From Geminicoccaceae bacterium (GTDB lineage Bacteria; Pseudomonadota; Alphaproteobacteria; Geminicoccales; Geminicoccaceae): DNA of 64,000 nt. The stretch's first letter is position 1. The number at the start of each line of letters is the position of its first letter. The notes under the pieces are model-generated. The model ran no database searches. It saw only the letters and a list, made by a program, of their open reading frames with translations, and was not told the DNA's origin. The DNA lies in the NCBI GenBank assembly GCA_028285265.1, contig JANQPX010000033.1:1-64000 (forward strand), read 5' to 3'. Below are positions 36,133 through 44,809 of this stretch, one piece after another. Position numbers and translations under genes: made by a program.

Positions 36133-37329
36133 ATGGATGTCCGATACCCGGAAACGGTGAACGACGTCATCGATGCAGGTTTATGCATTGGTTGCGGGCT
36201 CTGCGAAGCCCTTGCCCCTAAGCAATGGAAAATGCGCTACACAGCCGAAGGAAAGCTCAGGCCCGACAGGATAGGCCCCGGCTCCGACAAGGCCATCCTA
36301 GAGGCTTGTCCGGGTGCGATTGCTCGATCAAATGCTGAAGATACGCCACGAACGGACCTTATTTGGGGTGGGCATCATCGTATGCAGGAAGCTTGGGCGG
36401 CCGATCCGGACATTCGACATCGTGCTTCTACAGGCGGTGTCTTAACCGCTTTAGGGGCAGCGTTGCTCGAGTCTGGGAAAGCGGACTTCATTCTTCACTG
36501 TGAGGCCGATCCTGATGTGCCGATGCGAACCCGTTGGTGCTTAAGCGAAGACGTTGACGCTCTGATGATGCGTGCGGGCTCCAGATATGGACCATCCGAC
36601 ACACTAGCCGGTTTAAGCGCCGCAGTGTCCAGAGATCAGCCCTTTGCCATCATTGCCAAACCTTGTGATGCAGGTGCCGTCCGTGAGCGGGCCAAGTCTG
36701 ACCCGCACCTCGAACGTAATCTCGTGGCACTCCTTGTGATGGTTTGCGGTGGTGCTTCAGATCTTCAAAAAAGCCTGAATGTTCTCTCGGAATTCAACAT
36801 CACCGAGGATGACCTGACGCTGTTTCGATATCGCGGTTACGGCAATCCCGGCGCCACTCAAATTGAGACCTCGAGCAGCGTCCATACAAAGTCATACACC
36901 GATATGTGGGCTGACGAATCCGGTTGGCGAATTCAGTCTCGTTGTAAGGTATGCCCGGATGCATTGGGTGAAGCTGCAGATATTGCGGCGGCAGATATCT
37001 GGGTCGATGGCATGCCCACCGACGAAGAAGAAGCGACCAATGGCATCATCACGCGCACGGCAAGGGGGGAACTGCTGCTTCAAGAAGCTATAGCCGGAGG
37101 ACAGGTTTGTGTCGGTTCCAACATCACCGCCCGCGAATTCGATCGATTTCAACCCCACCAGGTGAGAAAGAAACATGCCTTAGCCTCACGACTCCGAGGC
37201 ATGATATCCGCGGGATCTCCGATTTATCGGCATGAAGGCCTGCGCGTGGCTGAACTCGACAAACCCGACGTCGATCAGGAAGAGGGCACAAAAAAGAGAG
37301 TCCTTGAAGGCCGGTTCAACAAAGGTTGA
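36133..37329 (+). CDS. FrhB-like Fe-S flavoprotein family protein
   Basis: The start is ATG 36133, with GGAG 10 nt upstream; ATG 36097 in frame is less likely. The 398-residue product begins with a ferredoxin-like CIGCGLCEA for part of a [4Fe-4S] cluster. It is followed by the FrhB domain: HRASTGGVLTALGAALLESG, IIAKPCDAGAVR, LFRYRGYGNPGAT, and SRCKVCPDALGEAADIAAAD with a second Cys group. F420 hydrogenase/dehydrogenase beta-subunit proteins are flavin and Fe-S redox proteins; in bacteria without F420 they serve varied reductase roles, for example in polysaccharide or chlorophyll paths. The partner here is unknown. Confidence 0.85.
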   Translation: MDVRYPETVNDVIDAGLCIGCGLCEALAPKQWKMRYTAEGKLRPDRIGPGSDKAILEACPGAIARSNAEDTPRTDLIWGGHHRMQEAWAADPDIRHRASTGGVLTALGAALLESGKADFILHCEADPDVPMRTRWCLSEDVDALMMRAGSRYGPSDTLAGLSAAVSRDQPFAIIAKPCDAGAVRERAKSDPHLERNLVALLVMVCGGASDLQKSLNVLSEFNITEDDLTLFRYRGYGNPGATQIETSSSVHTKSYTDMWADESGWRIQSRCKVCPDALGEAADIAAADIWVDGMPTDEEEATNGIITRTARGELLLQEAIAGGQVCVGSNITAREFDRFQPHQVRKKHALASRLRGMISAGSPIYRHEGLRVAELDKPDVDQEEGTKKRVLEGRFNKG

Positions 37330-37356
37330 ACGCCGCAGGACTCAGATTTCAAACAC

Positions 37357-38115
37357 CTATGCAGAGGTTGCGCCGCCAACGCTCAGACGATGCGCATGCA
37401 AGTGGCGATAATGGGGAAGAACGTCTTGATAGATGCCCTTCACGCGGTCAGGCACATCGTTGATGTCAACATAACGTCGCTTTTGCGGTTTCAGCCCGTC
37501 TGAGGCGCGCAGATTGGCATGAAACGAGCCGCCGTCCCACCAACTGACCTCATCGCGTGCACCCGGCTCCCAAGAGAGCGCCTGTGGCATGAAGGGAATG
37601 CCAACCGCCTCACACCAGAGCTCGATCACGCTTGCAGGTTCCTCCAGCAGGTCATCGCTATCGATCACCGGCGGCGCCTTGCCGTCACGATCACACAGCC
37701 GATCGAACAGCGCGCGCTGTTCGGCGAACCCGACCTCTTTCGGATGAAGGTCCGGCCACTTATCGAACATGGACGTTATGGTCTTGGCGGGATCGCGGAT
37801 CAGGAAGCTGTGCGTAAACAGCTTCAGCATCTCCTCGGTCCACATGTGATCGACATAGTGCGGAAAATCCTTGGAGAACACTGGCGTCTCGTCTGCTGTC
37901 GCTTTGAGTTTGTCCAGCACAGTCTCCAGCGTGAGGCCAGGTGTGCGAATACTATCCGGCGTCGCCCGTGGCCAAAGTGGATCCTCGCCTTGATACCACG
38001 CCTCGCCAAAAGGCTCGTGAAAGCAGGTCATGTCGCCACGCTGGCGCATCATCCATTCGAACGCCGTAGAGGTTGACCGCGGTACGGCCCAGAGGACGAC
38101 GACTTTATGCATCAC
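37357..38115 (-). CDS. Sulfotransferase-family protein
   Basis: A 252-residue soluble protein. The N-terminal VVLWAVPRSTSTAFEWMM segment is the 5'-phosphosulfate loop of PAPS sulfotransferases, and SFLIRDPAKTITSM with its Arg and Ser is the 3'-phosphate motif. It overlaps the preceding isomerase-family gene by 4 nt (38112-38115), so the two are coupled. Proteins of this branch may also act on branched-chain or small-molecule substrates; the acceptor is unknown. Confidence 0.83.
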   Translation of the reverse strand: MMHKVVVLWAVPRSTSTAFEWMMRQRGDMTCFHEPFGEAWYQGEDPLWPRATPDSIRTPGLTLETVLDKLKATADETPVFSKDFPHYVDHMWTEEMLKLFTHSFLIRDPAKTITSMFDKWPDLHPKEVGFAEQRALFDRLCDRDGKAPPVIDSDDLLEEPASVIELWCEAVGIPFMPQALSWEPGARDEVSWWDGGSFHANLRASDGLKPQKRRYVDINDVPDRVKGIYQDVLPHYRHLHAHRLSVGGATSA

Positions 38116-38957
38116 GCAGGATTTCTTAAGGACAAAGTCGACAACAACCGCCCGTGGGTACCCACAGGAGCGACGCTGAGCGTTTTGAAGATTCGCCAGT
38201 AAAGGGCAGTATCCGACGACACGATGGGTTTTCCAACAAACGCCTCGAGGTCGATTTCGCGTGACAACATGCGCTCAGGCAACCCATCGGCACGTCGAAA
38301 ATTAGGCATGCCGTTGACCACATAGGCGTCGACATCAGGTGCCCGTTCGGCAACACGCTGCATCGAGCTTACCGCCATCTCATCCGGGAAGATCCAGTTC
38401 TGATCGTTGACCTCTTCCTGGGTCTTGTACAGGCCAAGATCAACGAAGTTGCCAGCATAGACCAGATCAAATCCCGCCTGCCTCAAGAAACGGGCGATGC
38501 CATCACGCCAGTCCGGCCAGTAGTAGACAGAATTAAGGGCAACCCGCTCCGCCCCAAGCTCTCGCAGGCCCTCCACCAGGCACATGCCCGCCATATGAAA
38601 CGGGGTCTCGTAGCGATCGCTCAGCCGATCGCAATACTCCCTAATGTCATCGGGCGTCGTCCCGGTCGCATGCACCCAGTTGGAACCGACCTGACCACAA
38701 ACATCAACACCGCTATTCGCCATACACTCGACGAAGTCTTCCAGAAGATGGAAGTTCTTGCGACGCTGCTCGAGTTCATGGGCATAACCCGGCAGATGCA
38801 TCAATCGCCCATGCACGCCAACCGTCTCAGGCGCGATCTTTAAGAAATCGGTTGGGGCAGCATCGAAGTCGTGAGGGGGTGCCGTAAAGCCAACTTGATG
38901 CGGAAAGAGTTTTTTCGCAGGGTCGGACCAACGCACCGGCTTCTTGTAGTCGCTCAT
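38112..38957 (-). CDS. Asp/Glu racemase-superfamily (maleate isomerase/arylmalonate decarboxylase) protein
   Basis: A 281-residue protein. FLKIAPETVGVHGRLMHLPG near residues 38-57, a GVDVCGQVGSNWVHATG strand-loop, ELGAERVALNSVYYW and a late DAYVVNGMPNFR and GKPIVSSDTALYW resemble the maleate cis-trans isomerase and arylmalonate decarboxylase group. One Cys (VCGQVGSNW) replaces the usual position of the first catalytic Cys region, and the second Cys is not obvious (an Asn-Gly stands there), so catalysis may be of the decarboxylase or another type. The gene has GGGAG upstream of its ATG and is coupled to the sulfotransferase. Confidence 0.78.
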   Translation of the reverse strand: MSDYKKPVRWSDPAKKLFPHQVGFTAPPHDFDAAPTDFLKIAPETVGVHGRLMHLPGYAHELEQRRKNFHLLEDFVECMANSGVDVCGQVGSNWVHATGTTPDDIREYCDRLSDRYETPFHMAGMCLVEGLRELGAERVALNSVYYWPDWRDGIARFLRQAGFDLVYAGNFVDLGLYKTQEEVNDQNWIFPDEMAVSSMQRVAERAPDVDAYVVNGMPNFRRADGLPERMLSREIDLEAFVGKPIVSSDTALYWRIFKTLSVAPVGTHGRLLSTLSLRNPA

Positions 38958-39252
38958 GACCGCGCTCCCATTCTAAAAGGTCGATGTCGTTCCTTCGATA
39001 GCAACCCGCCTGGCCGGTCGAAGACCGCAGCCTTAAACCTATTTGAGATCGCAGAGCTTCATTGGGCAAGACCAAGAGATCTTGCAGACGTTCTGTACAG
39101 GTAGCCAAAACGATTTATGCTGCAGGATTTCGGCACGATCCTGAAGCGAAGACGATGCGCTGCTCTTCTATTTCATTGCCCCTTAGGGTCCATACAAGCG
39201 CACCCACGATATGAGGGCTCGCCGTCCCGAGCCCCCATATCCGACACATAAT

Positions 39253-39822
39253 CTAGCTGCGCCTATCGAGTGCGTGACGCCAATCGTTCCAGCCACCGTC
39301 AACCGATGATGGCGCCGCGTGCCACTGCACCATGGACTCGCCCGTAGCAGGATCTTTATCAGGAATCGGCAACATCATGATCCGTTTGCAAGCGCGTTTA
39401 TAGTCTTCTTCGCTAAGAAACTCTTCTTGGATGTCATCCCAATCGCGTCCATCAGGGTAGCCGCCGCACATGTGGATGTCGTCTGCCATGGCCGTCATTT
39501 CGTGGCTCACACCGGCGGGCATCACGATGACGTCTCCGACCTCGATCCGTACCTTGGTCCAGCCGCCCTCACCTACTGAGAGGCTGAATTCCATCCAGCC
39601 ATTGGCGCAGCCAAGGCACTCATGGGTCGTTGAATGAAAATGAGCGTATTCGTAAATGCCGGGGTAGTCCCAATTGTTGGACCAACCGTTTCTTCGGAAA
39701 TGCTCCTTTACTTTGTCCGCCCCACCGCCTGGAACCGCGTTGCGGTGGACTAGCAACGGGAAGCGACTATTGGGGATCATACCTTGCGGCGCGGATGTGT
39801 AGGCTTCGGTGGTGACACCCAT
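39253..39822 (-). CDS. YjlB-like cupin protein
   Basis: A 189-residue cupin with a strong AGGAGG site. IPNSRFPLLVHRNAVPGGG begins it, YAHFHSTTHECLGCANGW is the first cupin motif with His and Glu metal ligands, and GDVIVMPAGVSHEM is the second with its His. It ends with YPDGRDWDDI, as in Bacillus YjlB. The Cys pair in ECLGCANG is unusual. It binds a divalent metal, substrate unknown. It is about 295 nt from the isomerase-family gene on the same strand. Confidence 0.83.
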   Translation of the reverse strand: MGVTTEAYTSAPQGMIPNSRFPLLVHRNAVPGGGADKVKEHFRRNGWSNNWDYPGIYEYAHFHSTTHECLGCANGWMEFSLSVGEGGWTKVRIEVGDVIVMPAGVSHEMTAMADDIHMCGGYPDGRDWDDIQEEFLSEEDYKRACKRIMMLPIPDKDPATGESMVQWHAAPSSVDGGWNDWRHALDRRS

Positions 39823-40259
39823 GGTTTTCCTCCTCTTTAGATCAGCTTTATCTCAGCATTGGCATTCTGTGGCGCAAAGGGTCGATCGCAAGATCAGACG
39901 GGCCTGGATCCCTTAAAATCCGGTTCAGAAGGTATCTCTGCCCCCCCCGGGCACGCGTCTACAGAAGTGTAACGTGAACTCAGTTGCACTTTGCTTCAAG
40001 TCGAAGAGATCTTCGCATACTTCTCCTAGAGCCTTAAGGCTTGGATGACACGTCTGGATCTGATGCAAGCTTCAGCATCCGCCCACCAAGGATCTCTGAT
40101 GAAGCATTAGCTACCGAAAACGTCCCTTAACAACAGGGCCTCCACAGAAGCAAGGGATCGTTGGCGAAGGGGTGTGGTTGCGCACTGAGCGGACACGACT
40201 AAGACTTCCACCACCTTCCTAGTCTACCACTCGATCTTGACGAGTGGTCAAACGCCCAC
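39823..40259. other. Intergenic, about 440 nt, no gene supported
   Basis: Only a C8 homopolymer near 39940 stands out. No gene or operator recognised. Confidence 0.35.
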
Positions 40260-41000
40260 TCAGTTAGCAGACAGGATGGCTTCGCGTTCTTTACCCACAA
40301 TGTCGCGCAGCGCATAAAGCGTTATATTGCTGCTGATTTTTTCTCTGCGGAGCCGAAGCACGTAGTTCAAAATTTGCTGTTTGTCGTGCCTCATCAGATC
40401 TCTTAAACACCAGCCCACGCCCGTTTGTACGAGGCGTTCCGGATCATGCTTAAGGTTGTTGCAGTGCTCCAGCGCTGTCTTCGTGTAGAGGCCGGTGCGA
40501 GATACCTTACGCGTAAAGATAACGACACTGGCTCGACGCAGCCAAAGGTCATCGTCGGCATTCCAAGTCTCTAAAAGGCCCAAGAATTCTGTTGGATGGG
40601 CTTCCAATACATACCGAAGAAGCGAACCTGTATAAGCGTCAATCTTACTCCATCCGTGTAGCCGTCTAATTAAAGTATCGAGAAGTTCAAATCGATCAGG
40701 CGAAAAGTAATCCGGTATCTGATCAAGAAGGTAGAGTGCCACAGTCTTCTGCTCACCGTACCCAGAATTGATGAGCCGGCTTGCGAGTTCAACCTTGTCG
40801 TCGACATTGAGCATCGACAAGGTGGATCGAAAGTTCGAGATCAGCCGCTTCATTGTGGGCGCGCGGACTCCATATCCCAAATAGCGTGGGTCAGGCTCAT
40901 TCGCATCGGCTTTGTAGGGTGTTCCTTGGCCAGCGCTGGCTAACTCGCTGACGATGCATTTGTAGACGTCGTCAATCATGGGTTCGCATGCTTTGTGCAT
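40260..41000 (-). CDS. AlkD-like DNA alkylation-repair protein
   Basis: A 246-residue all-helical HEAT-repeat protein of the PF08713 family. GYGVRAPTMKRLISNF, the LINSGYGEQKTVALYLLD repeat, WSKIDAYTGSLL and LWLRRASVVIFTRKV are typical and include the Trp-Ser-x-x-Asp and Arg-Arg-Ala segments that face DNA. AlkD removes bulky N3/N7-alkyl purines without base flipping. The ATG at 41000 has only a weak site; ATG 40979 (MIDDVYK) is possible. It stands alone. Confidence 0.85.
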   Translation of the reverse strand: MHKACEPMIDDVYKCIVSELASAGQGTPYKADANEPDPRYLGYGVRAPTMKRLISNFRSTLSMLNVDDKVELASRLINSGYGEQKTVALYLLDQIPDYFSPDRFELLDTLIRRLHGWSKIDAYTGSLLRYVLEAHPTEFLGLLETWNADDDLWLRRASVVIFTRKVSRTGLYTKTALEHCNNLKHDPERLVQTGVGWCLRDLMRHDKQQILNYVLRLRREKISSNITLYALRDIVGKEREAILSAN

Positions 41001-41431
41001 GTGGTTCGCCTTGGTTACTCTACGTGGATGGCTAGAGTCTTATTCCGGCGAGGGCTAACGCCTGTGATCTATGGTTCGATTGAAAGCATGGTTTTGGCAT
41101 CTATGATGCGCTAACGCACACTGACGCAAAAGCACCCAATCATCCACTGCGAGCGAAAGCTTAAGACGCTTGGTCACGTTTTCTGTTCAGACCTTTTCAC
41201 CAGCTGGGCAGAAATGTCACGTGAAGCGATCTCGTCACTGAGTCTGCAGAACGCCCTGCGCCAGATGTGAAGGAACATAGTGCGAAAATCCGATAAGTGG
41301 GAGAATTTCAGTTTCCGCTGCATGACGTCTGAAAGTCTGCTGAAGCCGGATACGGATACGGATCCGTCAATTCCTCCAGCAGATAGACAGGCAACCTTGC
41401 GAGACGGCGTGATTTCGCGTTCCTACGGTCA
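41001..41431. other. Intergenic, about 430 nt, no gene supported
   Basis: Contains a short tandem GATACGGATACGGAT near 41351-41369. Nothing else recognised. Confidence 0.35.
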
Positions 41432-42043
41432 CTAGCCACGCGTCGCAGCGAGCAAGCGAAGCCCGGCTGCGCCAAAGAGCAAGCCGAAGGCCCCCTCGAT
41501 CCATCGTCCTGCGCGTGCGTATCCACGTCGGATCGGTGCAGCAGCGAAGAGCGCACCATACCCCAGGAACACAATAGCTGACGTCAAAGACAGCGCAGCG
41601 AAGACACCCCAGATCTCGGTCCAAGGCGCGCCAGGTGGCAAAGCGACGGCGTAGACGGCGCCCCATGACAAGATAGCCTTTGGATTGGTGAGATGGATGA
41701 GCAGACCGATCAGAAACGCCCGACGGGCAGGTGGAGCAGCCTCGACACGTGGGGTCGGCCGAATGGCGCCCTTTAAGGATTTGTAGCTGAGCCAGATGAG
41801 ATAGAGTGCGCCAGCGATCCGTAGAGCTTCAGCCACCCAGGCGTAGGCAAGCATTATTGCCGAGACACCAAGAGCTGCTGCCACGCCCCAAGCAGCCGAT
41901 CCGCACCAAACGCCGAAGCCAGTCGCAAGGCCCGCGCGTCGTCCGTGCCGCATAGCCGCGCCAGAAATGGCGAGTGTGGCCGGACCTGGACTGCCACCAG
42001 CAAGGGCCCAGCCGAGTAGGAGGAGCGGAAGAGCGATTGTCAT
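41432..42043 (-). CDS. LysE/RhtB-family exporter, second copy
   Basis: A 203-residue six-segment membrane protein with SPGPATLAISGAAM near residue 18, the intact PGP loop of the family, and LIHLTNPKAILSW in the middle, also typical. It is more canonical than the copy at 14451-15050. Export of an amino acid or analogue is likely. No regulator is adjacent; the MarR gene is 540 nt away. Confidence 0.9.
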   Translation of the reverse strand: MTIALPLLLLGWALAGGSPGPATLAISGAAMRHGRRAGLATGFGVWCGSAAWGVAAALGVSAIMLAYAWVAEALRIAGALYLIWLSYKSLKGAIRPTPRVEAAPPARRAFLIGLLIHLTNPKAILSWGAVYAVALPPGAPWTEIWGVFAALSLTSAIVFLGYGALFAAAPIRRGYARAGRWIEGAFGLLFGAAGLRLLAATRG

Positions 42044-42580
42044 ACGTTTGAGCGTAACACCGATCAGCTAGCCCATCTACAGCGAGGGCTTCCTGCCCCC
42101 AAGTCAGAACAAACGGCAGCCTGTAGGAAGAGCACTTAAAACGCTCAGTCGTTTCGAGAGGCCGCATTTGTCGTTTTGCAACGAACCCACGAGTAGGCCT
42201 GAACACGATTGAGACGCTTAGAGGGATGCTACGCGCTCGCCGAAATCGCAATTCATAAAGCTCGCAGGAACTTGGTAATGTGGGTGCAGCGCTTTTATCA
42301 ATTGCAGCGTGGAACGTGACAAGACACATACATGTCCCGCAAAGCCGACAACCTCCAATATTGGCCCTTGTCTTTGAAAGGCCTCTCGGGACTATCGCCT
42401 CTCCTGTCCTCCTATGAGACGATCCGCTTCGCGATCAAAGCCTGCGCAGAGAACGAACTGCTGGGACGGGTCCTGATCCCGTTAAGATATTGAGAGCATG
42501 GCGTGAACCGCTTCATCCTCAACGTCTATTCGACCATCGCCAGCGCAACGTTGGCCAAAGACGAAGTGATGAGCGCAGGA
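42044..42580. other. Intergenic, about 540 nt, possible 53-aa frame
   Basis: A clean 53-codon frame runs 42332-42493 (+) (MSRKADNLQYWPLSLKGLSG...), ending TGA. It has no good ribosome site and no recognised motif, so it is only noted. Confidence 0.3.
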
Positions 42581-43033
42581 TTAAGAGATCTCTTTCTTGG
42601 GCTCAGAACCGCCAAGCGCGTCTCTGAGTTCTGTAGCGAGAGCAATGAAGTCTTCAGCACGCTCTTTACCGAGGGCCGCGATGATCATGCCATCGGCTTC
42701 GCGCCATACGGCGAGCACCTTCTCCAACATGGCATCGCCACGCGGCGTCAGTTCCAGAATGTCACTGCGGCGGTTGTCGGGATTGGTGTTTTGCGTGATG
42801 AATCCGAGCGACACCAGACGCTCCGTCATGGTACTCATGCTGCCCGGTGTGACGTCGAAATGCTTCGCCAGATGCCTTTGTGACGTAGGGCCAATCCGTC
42901 GCAAGGCGTCCAGAATCAGTGCTTGCCGGTGCCGTATCCCGGTCGGACGAAGCAAAGACTCCACGCGCTTTTCCAACAGGGTGGCGGAATGCAGGTGGGG
43001 GTGGAGCACGACGGACGTCTGTTTCATGTCCAA
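42581..43033 (-). CDS. MarR-family transcriptional regulator
   Basis: A 150-residue dimeric winged-helix protein. RHRQALILDALRRIGPTSQR and HFDVTPGSMSTMTERLVSLG (recognition helix) are followed by ITQNTNPDNRRSDILELTPRG, the wing with its DxR pattern. It is divergent from the two beta-trefoil genes, and a strongly palindromic site (43078-43101) lies between them. A repressor acting on itself and those genes is likely. The start could also be ATG 43027. Confidence 0.9.
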   Translation of the reverse strand: MDMKQTSVVLHPHLHSATLLEKRVESLLRPTGIRHRQALILDALRRIGPTSQRHLAKHFDVTPGSMSTMTERLVSLGFITQNTNPDNRRSDILELTPRGDAMLEKVLAVWREADGMIIAALGKERAEDFIALATELRDALGGSEPKKEIS

Positions 43034-43077
43034 GCTGTATCATCATTTGATCTCAATAAACACTTTACAGTCTTATT

Positions 43078-43101
43078 GTTTGTATACAAACTGTTTGTAT
43101 C
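43078..43101. promoter_or_regulatory. MarR operator candidate, overlapping palindromes
   Basis: GTTTGTATACAAAC (43078-43091) is a perfect 14-bp palindrome, and ATACAAACTGTTTGTAT (43084-43100) is a perfect 17-bp palindrome sharing one arm. Three alternating half-sites lie 45 nt from the MarR start and 49 nt from the first trefoil start. Confidence 0.78.
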
Positions 43102-43149
43102 AAAACATTAAACATCACTGTCGATATCGACCTCAAGAAGGACAGTCCG

Positions 43150-43686
43150 GTGCCTCATATCCACCTCGCCATAATAGCCGTTCTCGGCTTGGCCATCCCT
43201 GAGACCCCGAGGGCAGAAACTCCGAATCTTCAGTCAGGTACGCCGGTCATCTATCTCGCCGATAATCTCGATGAGCCTGAGAGGCTCGGATGGTGCATCG
43301 ACACCCAGGGGCGCGGCTTTGGAGAAGTACTGCATGCCCACTCCTGCAAACCCGCAGGCCATGGGGATAAGGATACGCAGCTCTCCTATGATGAACAAAG
43401 CGGCCAGATCCGCTCCGTCGCCTTCCCCGAATACTGCATGGCCTTCAGCGATCCGGACAACGCTACATCGCCCTTCGGCTTGCTGAAATGTATGGACGAT
43501 GATCCGCAACAGACCTTCGCCTATGACGAGACCTCAATGGAGATCAGGATCGGCAATGAAGCATCGACATGCGTCACTGTGGCGTCCGACAGTTCTAAAG
43601 CCGGTCCCTTCCGTTCGCGTGGTCTGCTTTCCGCCGACTGCGGATCGGTCGACGACAAATTTAAGCAATGGATCGTGAAGCAATAG
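43150..43686 (+). CDS. Secreted ricin-type beta-trefoil-like protein 1
   Basis: The start is GTG 43150, with AAGGAC 6 nt before. A signal peptide (IHLAIIAVLGLAIPETPRA) is followed by three repeated units with Cys pairs: WCIDTQGRGFGEVLHAHSC, YCMAFSDPDN...FGLLKC and CVTVASDSS. The pattern of an aromatic/Cys start and a QQTF or QWIV end suggests a Ricin_B_lectin-like trefoil of 178 residues, though the classic QxW is only partly kept (FKQWIV at the end). It is exported to the periplasm or outside. It may bind a glycan (family inference). Tandem paralogue of the next gene. Confidence 0.72.
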   Translation: MPHIHLAIIAVLGLAIPETPRAETPNLQSGTPVIYLADNLDEPERLGWCIDTQGRGFGEVLHAHSCKPAGHGDKDTQLSYDEQSGQIRSVAFPEYCMAFSDPDNATSPFGLLKCMDDDPQQTFAYDETSMEIRIGNEASTCVTVASDSSKAGPFRSRGLLSADCGSVDDKFKQWIVKQ

Positions 43687-43728
43687 GCGGTCTCTGCCGC
43701 CAATCTCTAGTCTCTTGGGAACAGCATC

Positions 43729-44274
43729 ATGAAAACCATGATGATATCGACCGTCTCCGCTCTTTCACTGCTCTTGGTTGCCGAACCGGCGCCAGCCGAA
43801 GACAACCTTGTGGAAGTTCTGCTAGTCGATGAGTTGGACGAAGCGCGCGGTTATTGTCTAGATATCGCTGGCGGGCGCGGAAAAAATGCGCCTTTGGACA
43901 AAGGACTACAGGCCCACACCTGCTATCATTACACGGGCGGCATCCTCGAAGATCAGGGCTTTGATGAAACGCTTATCGAAAAAGGCCAGTTCCGCATTCC
44001 CTATTTCGACGTTTGTATGTCGGTACCGTCCGTCGAGGCCGGAGCGCCGATATCGCTAGGCCAGTGCAGCACCGCGGAGACACAAGAGTTCACCCTGAAA
44101 CCTGACGGCCAACTGGTTGCTCGGACAGATCCAGGGCTGTGCGTCACGGTAAGCGCGACGGAAAAGCGGGAAGGACGCGGCGGAACGCCGGTTCACGTTA
44201 TGCGTCCTTTGTCCCTTCAGCCCTGCGATGATGCTGTGAAGTCGTATCAGACTTGGTCGCTACACAACCTTTAG
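43729..44274 (+). CDS. Secreted ricin-type beta-trefoil-like protein 2
   Basis: A 181-residue paralogue of the preceding protein, 42 nt away. A signal peptide ends near PAPAED. Repeats are YCLDIAGGRGKNAPLDKGLQ, CMSVPSVEAGAPISLGQC (with TQEFTL) and CVTVSATEKR, ending YQTWSLHNL. Overall Cys spacing matches protein 1, so both probably fold alike. They likely form an operon under the adjacent MarR regulator. Confidence 0.72.
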   Translation: MKTMMISTVSALSLLLVAEPAPAEDNLVEVLLVDELDEARGYCLDIAGGRGKNAPLDKGLQAHTCYHYTGGILEDQGFDETLIEKGQFRIPYFDVCMSVPSVEAGAPISLGQCSTAETQEFTLKPDGQLVARTDPGLCVTVSATEKREGRGGTPVHVMRPLSLQPCDDAVKSYQTWSLHNL

Positions 44275-44809
44275 AGAGACTGAACGATGACCCATCTGGC
44301 CAACGTCGTCGTCTCGATGATCAACGTGCGTTGACCCTCGAACTAATTCCATAAGATGGATCCGCCCCGGGTTATGACTTCGCTTAGGCGGATTTCGACA
44401 CATCATCAGCGGTTCGCTTGCACTTACCTCTCTGGATCATGCCTGGCGGGATCTCGCCCCGCCTTGTCTGAACGCTCACCACCATCGCTTTTAGCAAAGG
44501 AGCTCGCCGCAATTTGCGGCCTGCATCTGACGGTCGACCTCTAGAGACTATCCCTCATCTCTCCCATTGTTGCGCGTCGTCATATGGACCGACGACGCTC
44601 ATACCACACGACCCATTTTGGCCATTCGCCAGCTGTCGTCCCAATGTACAGAGCACGGTCGAAGGTCGCTTATAGGCGTTTCCATCTCTGCCCTCCTCGT
44701 TGTCGCGGGCAAGGTTTGCCCCGGGTTGGTCAGCCGGTTAGATGTAGCGAATCAGCACCAGCGCCGCTAAGGTAATCCTTAAACGGACGTTCCATGGCGA
44801 AGGTTTCGA
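44275..44809. other. Intergenic, about 535 nt, no gene supported
   Basis: Only short frames with no motif. The deaminase ribosome site (GAAGG) lies at its right end. Confidence 0.35.

Noticed and set aside
41345..41390. Imperfect hairpin and tandem GATACG near the LysE gene
   Set aside because: The arms are short and interrupted; no function can be supported.
42332..42493. 53-aa frame near the MarR gene
   Set aside because: No ribosome site, no motif and no neighbour support; noted only under the intergenic entry.
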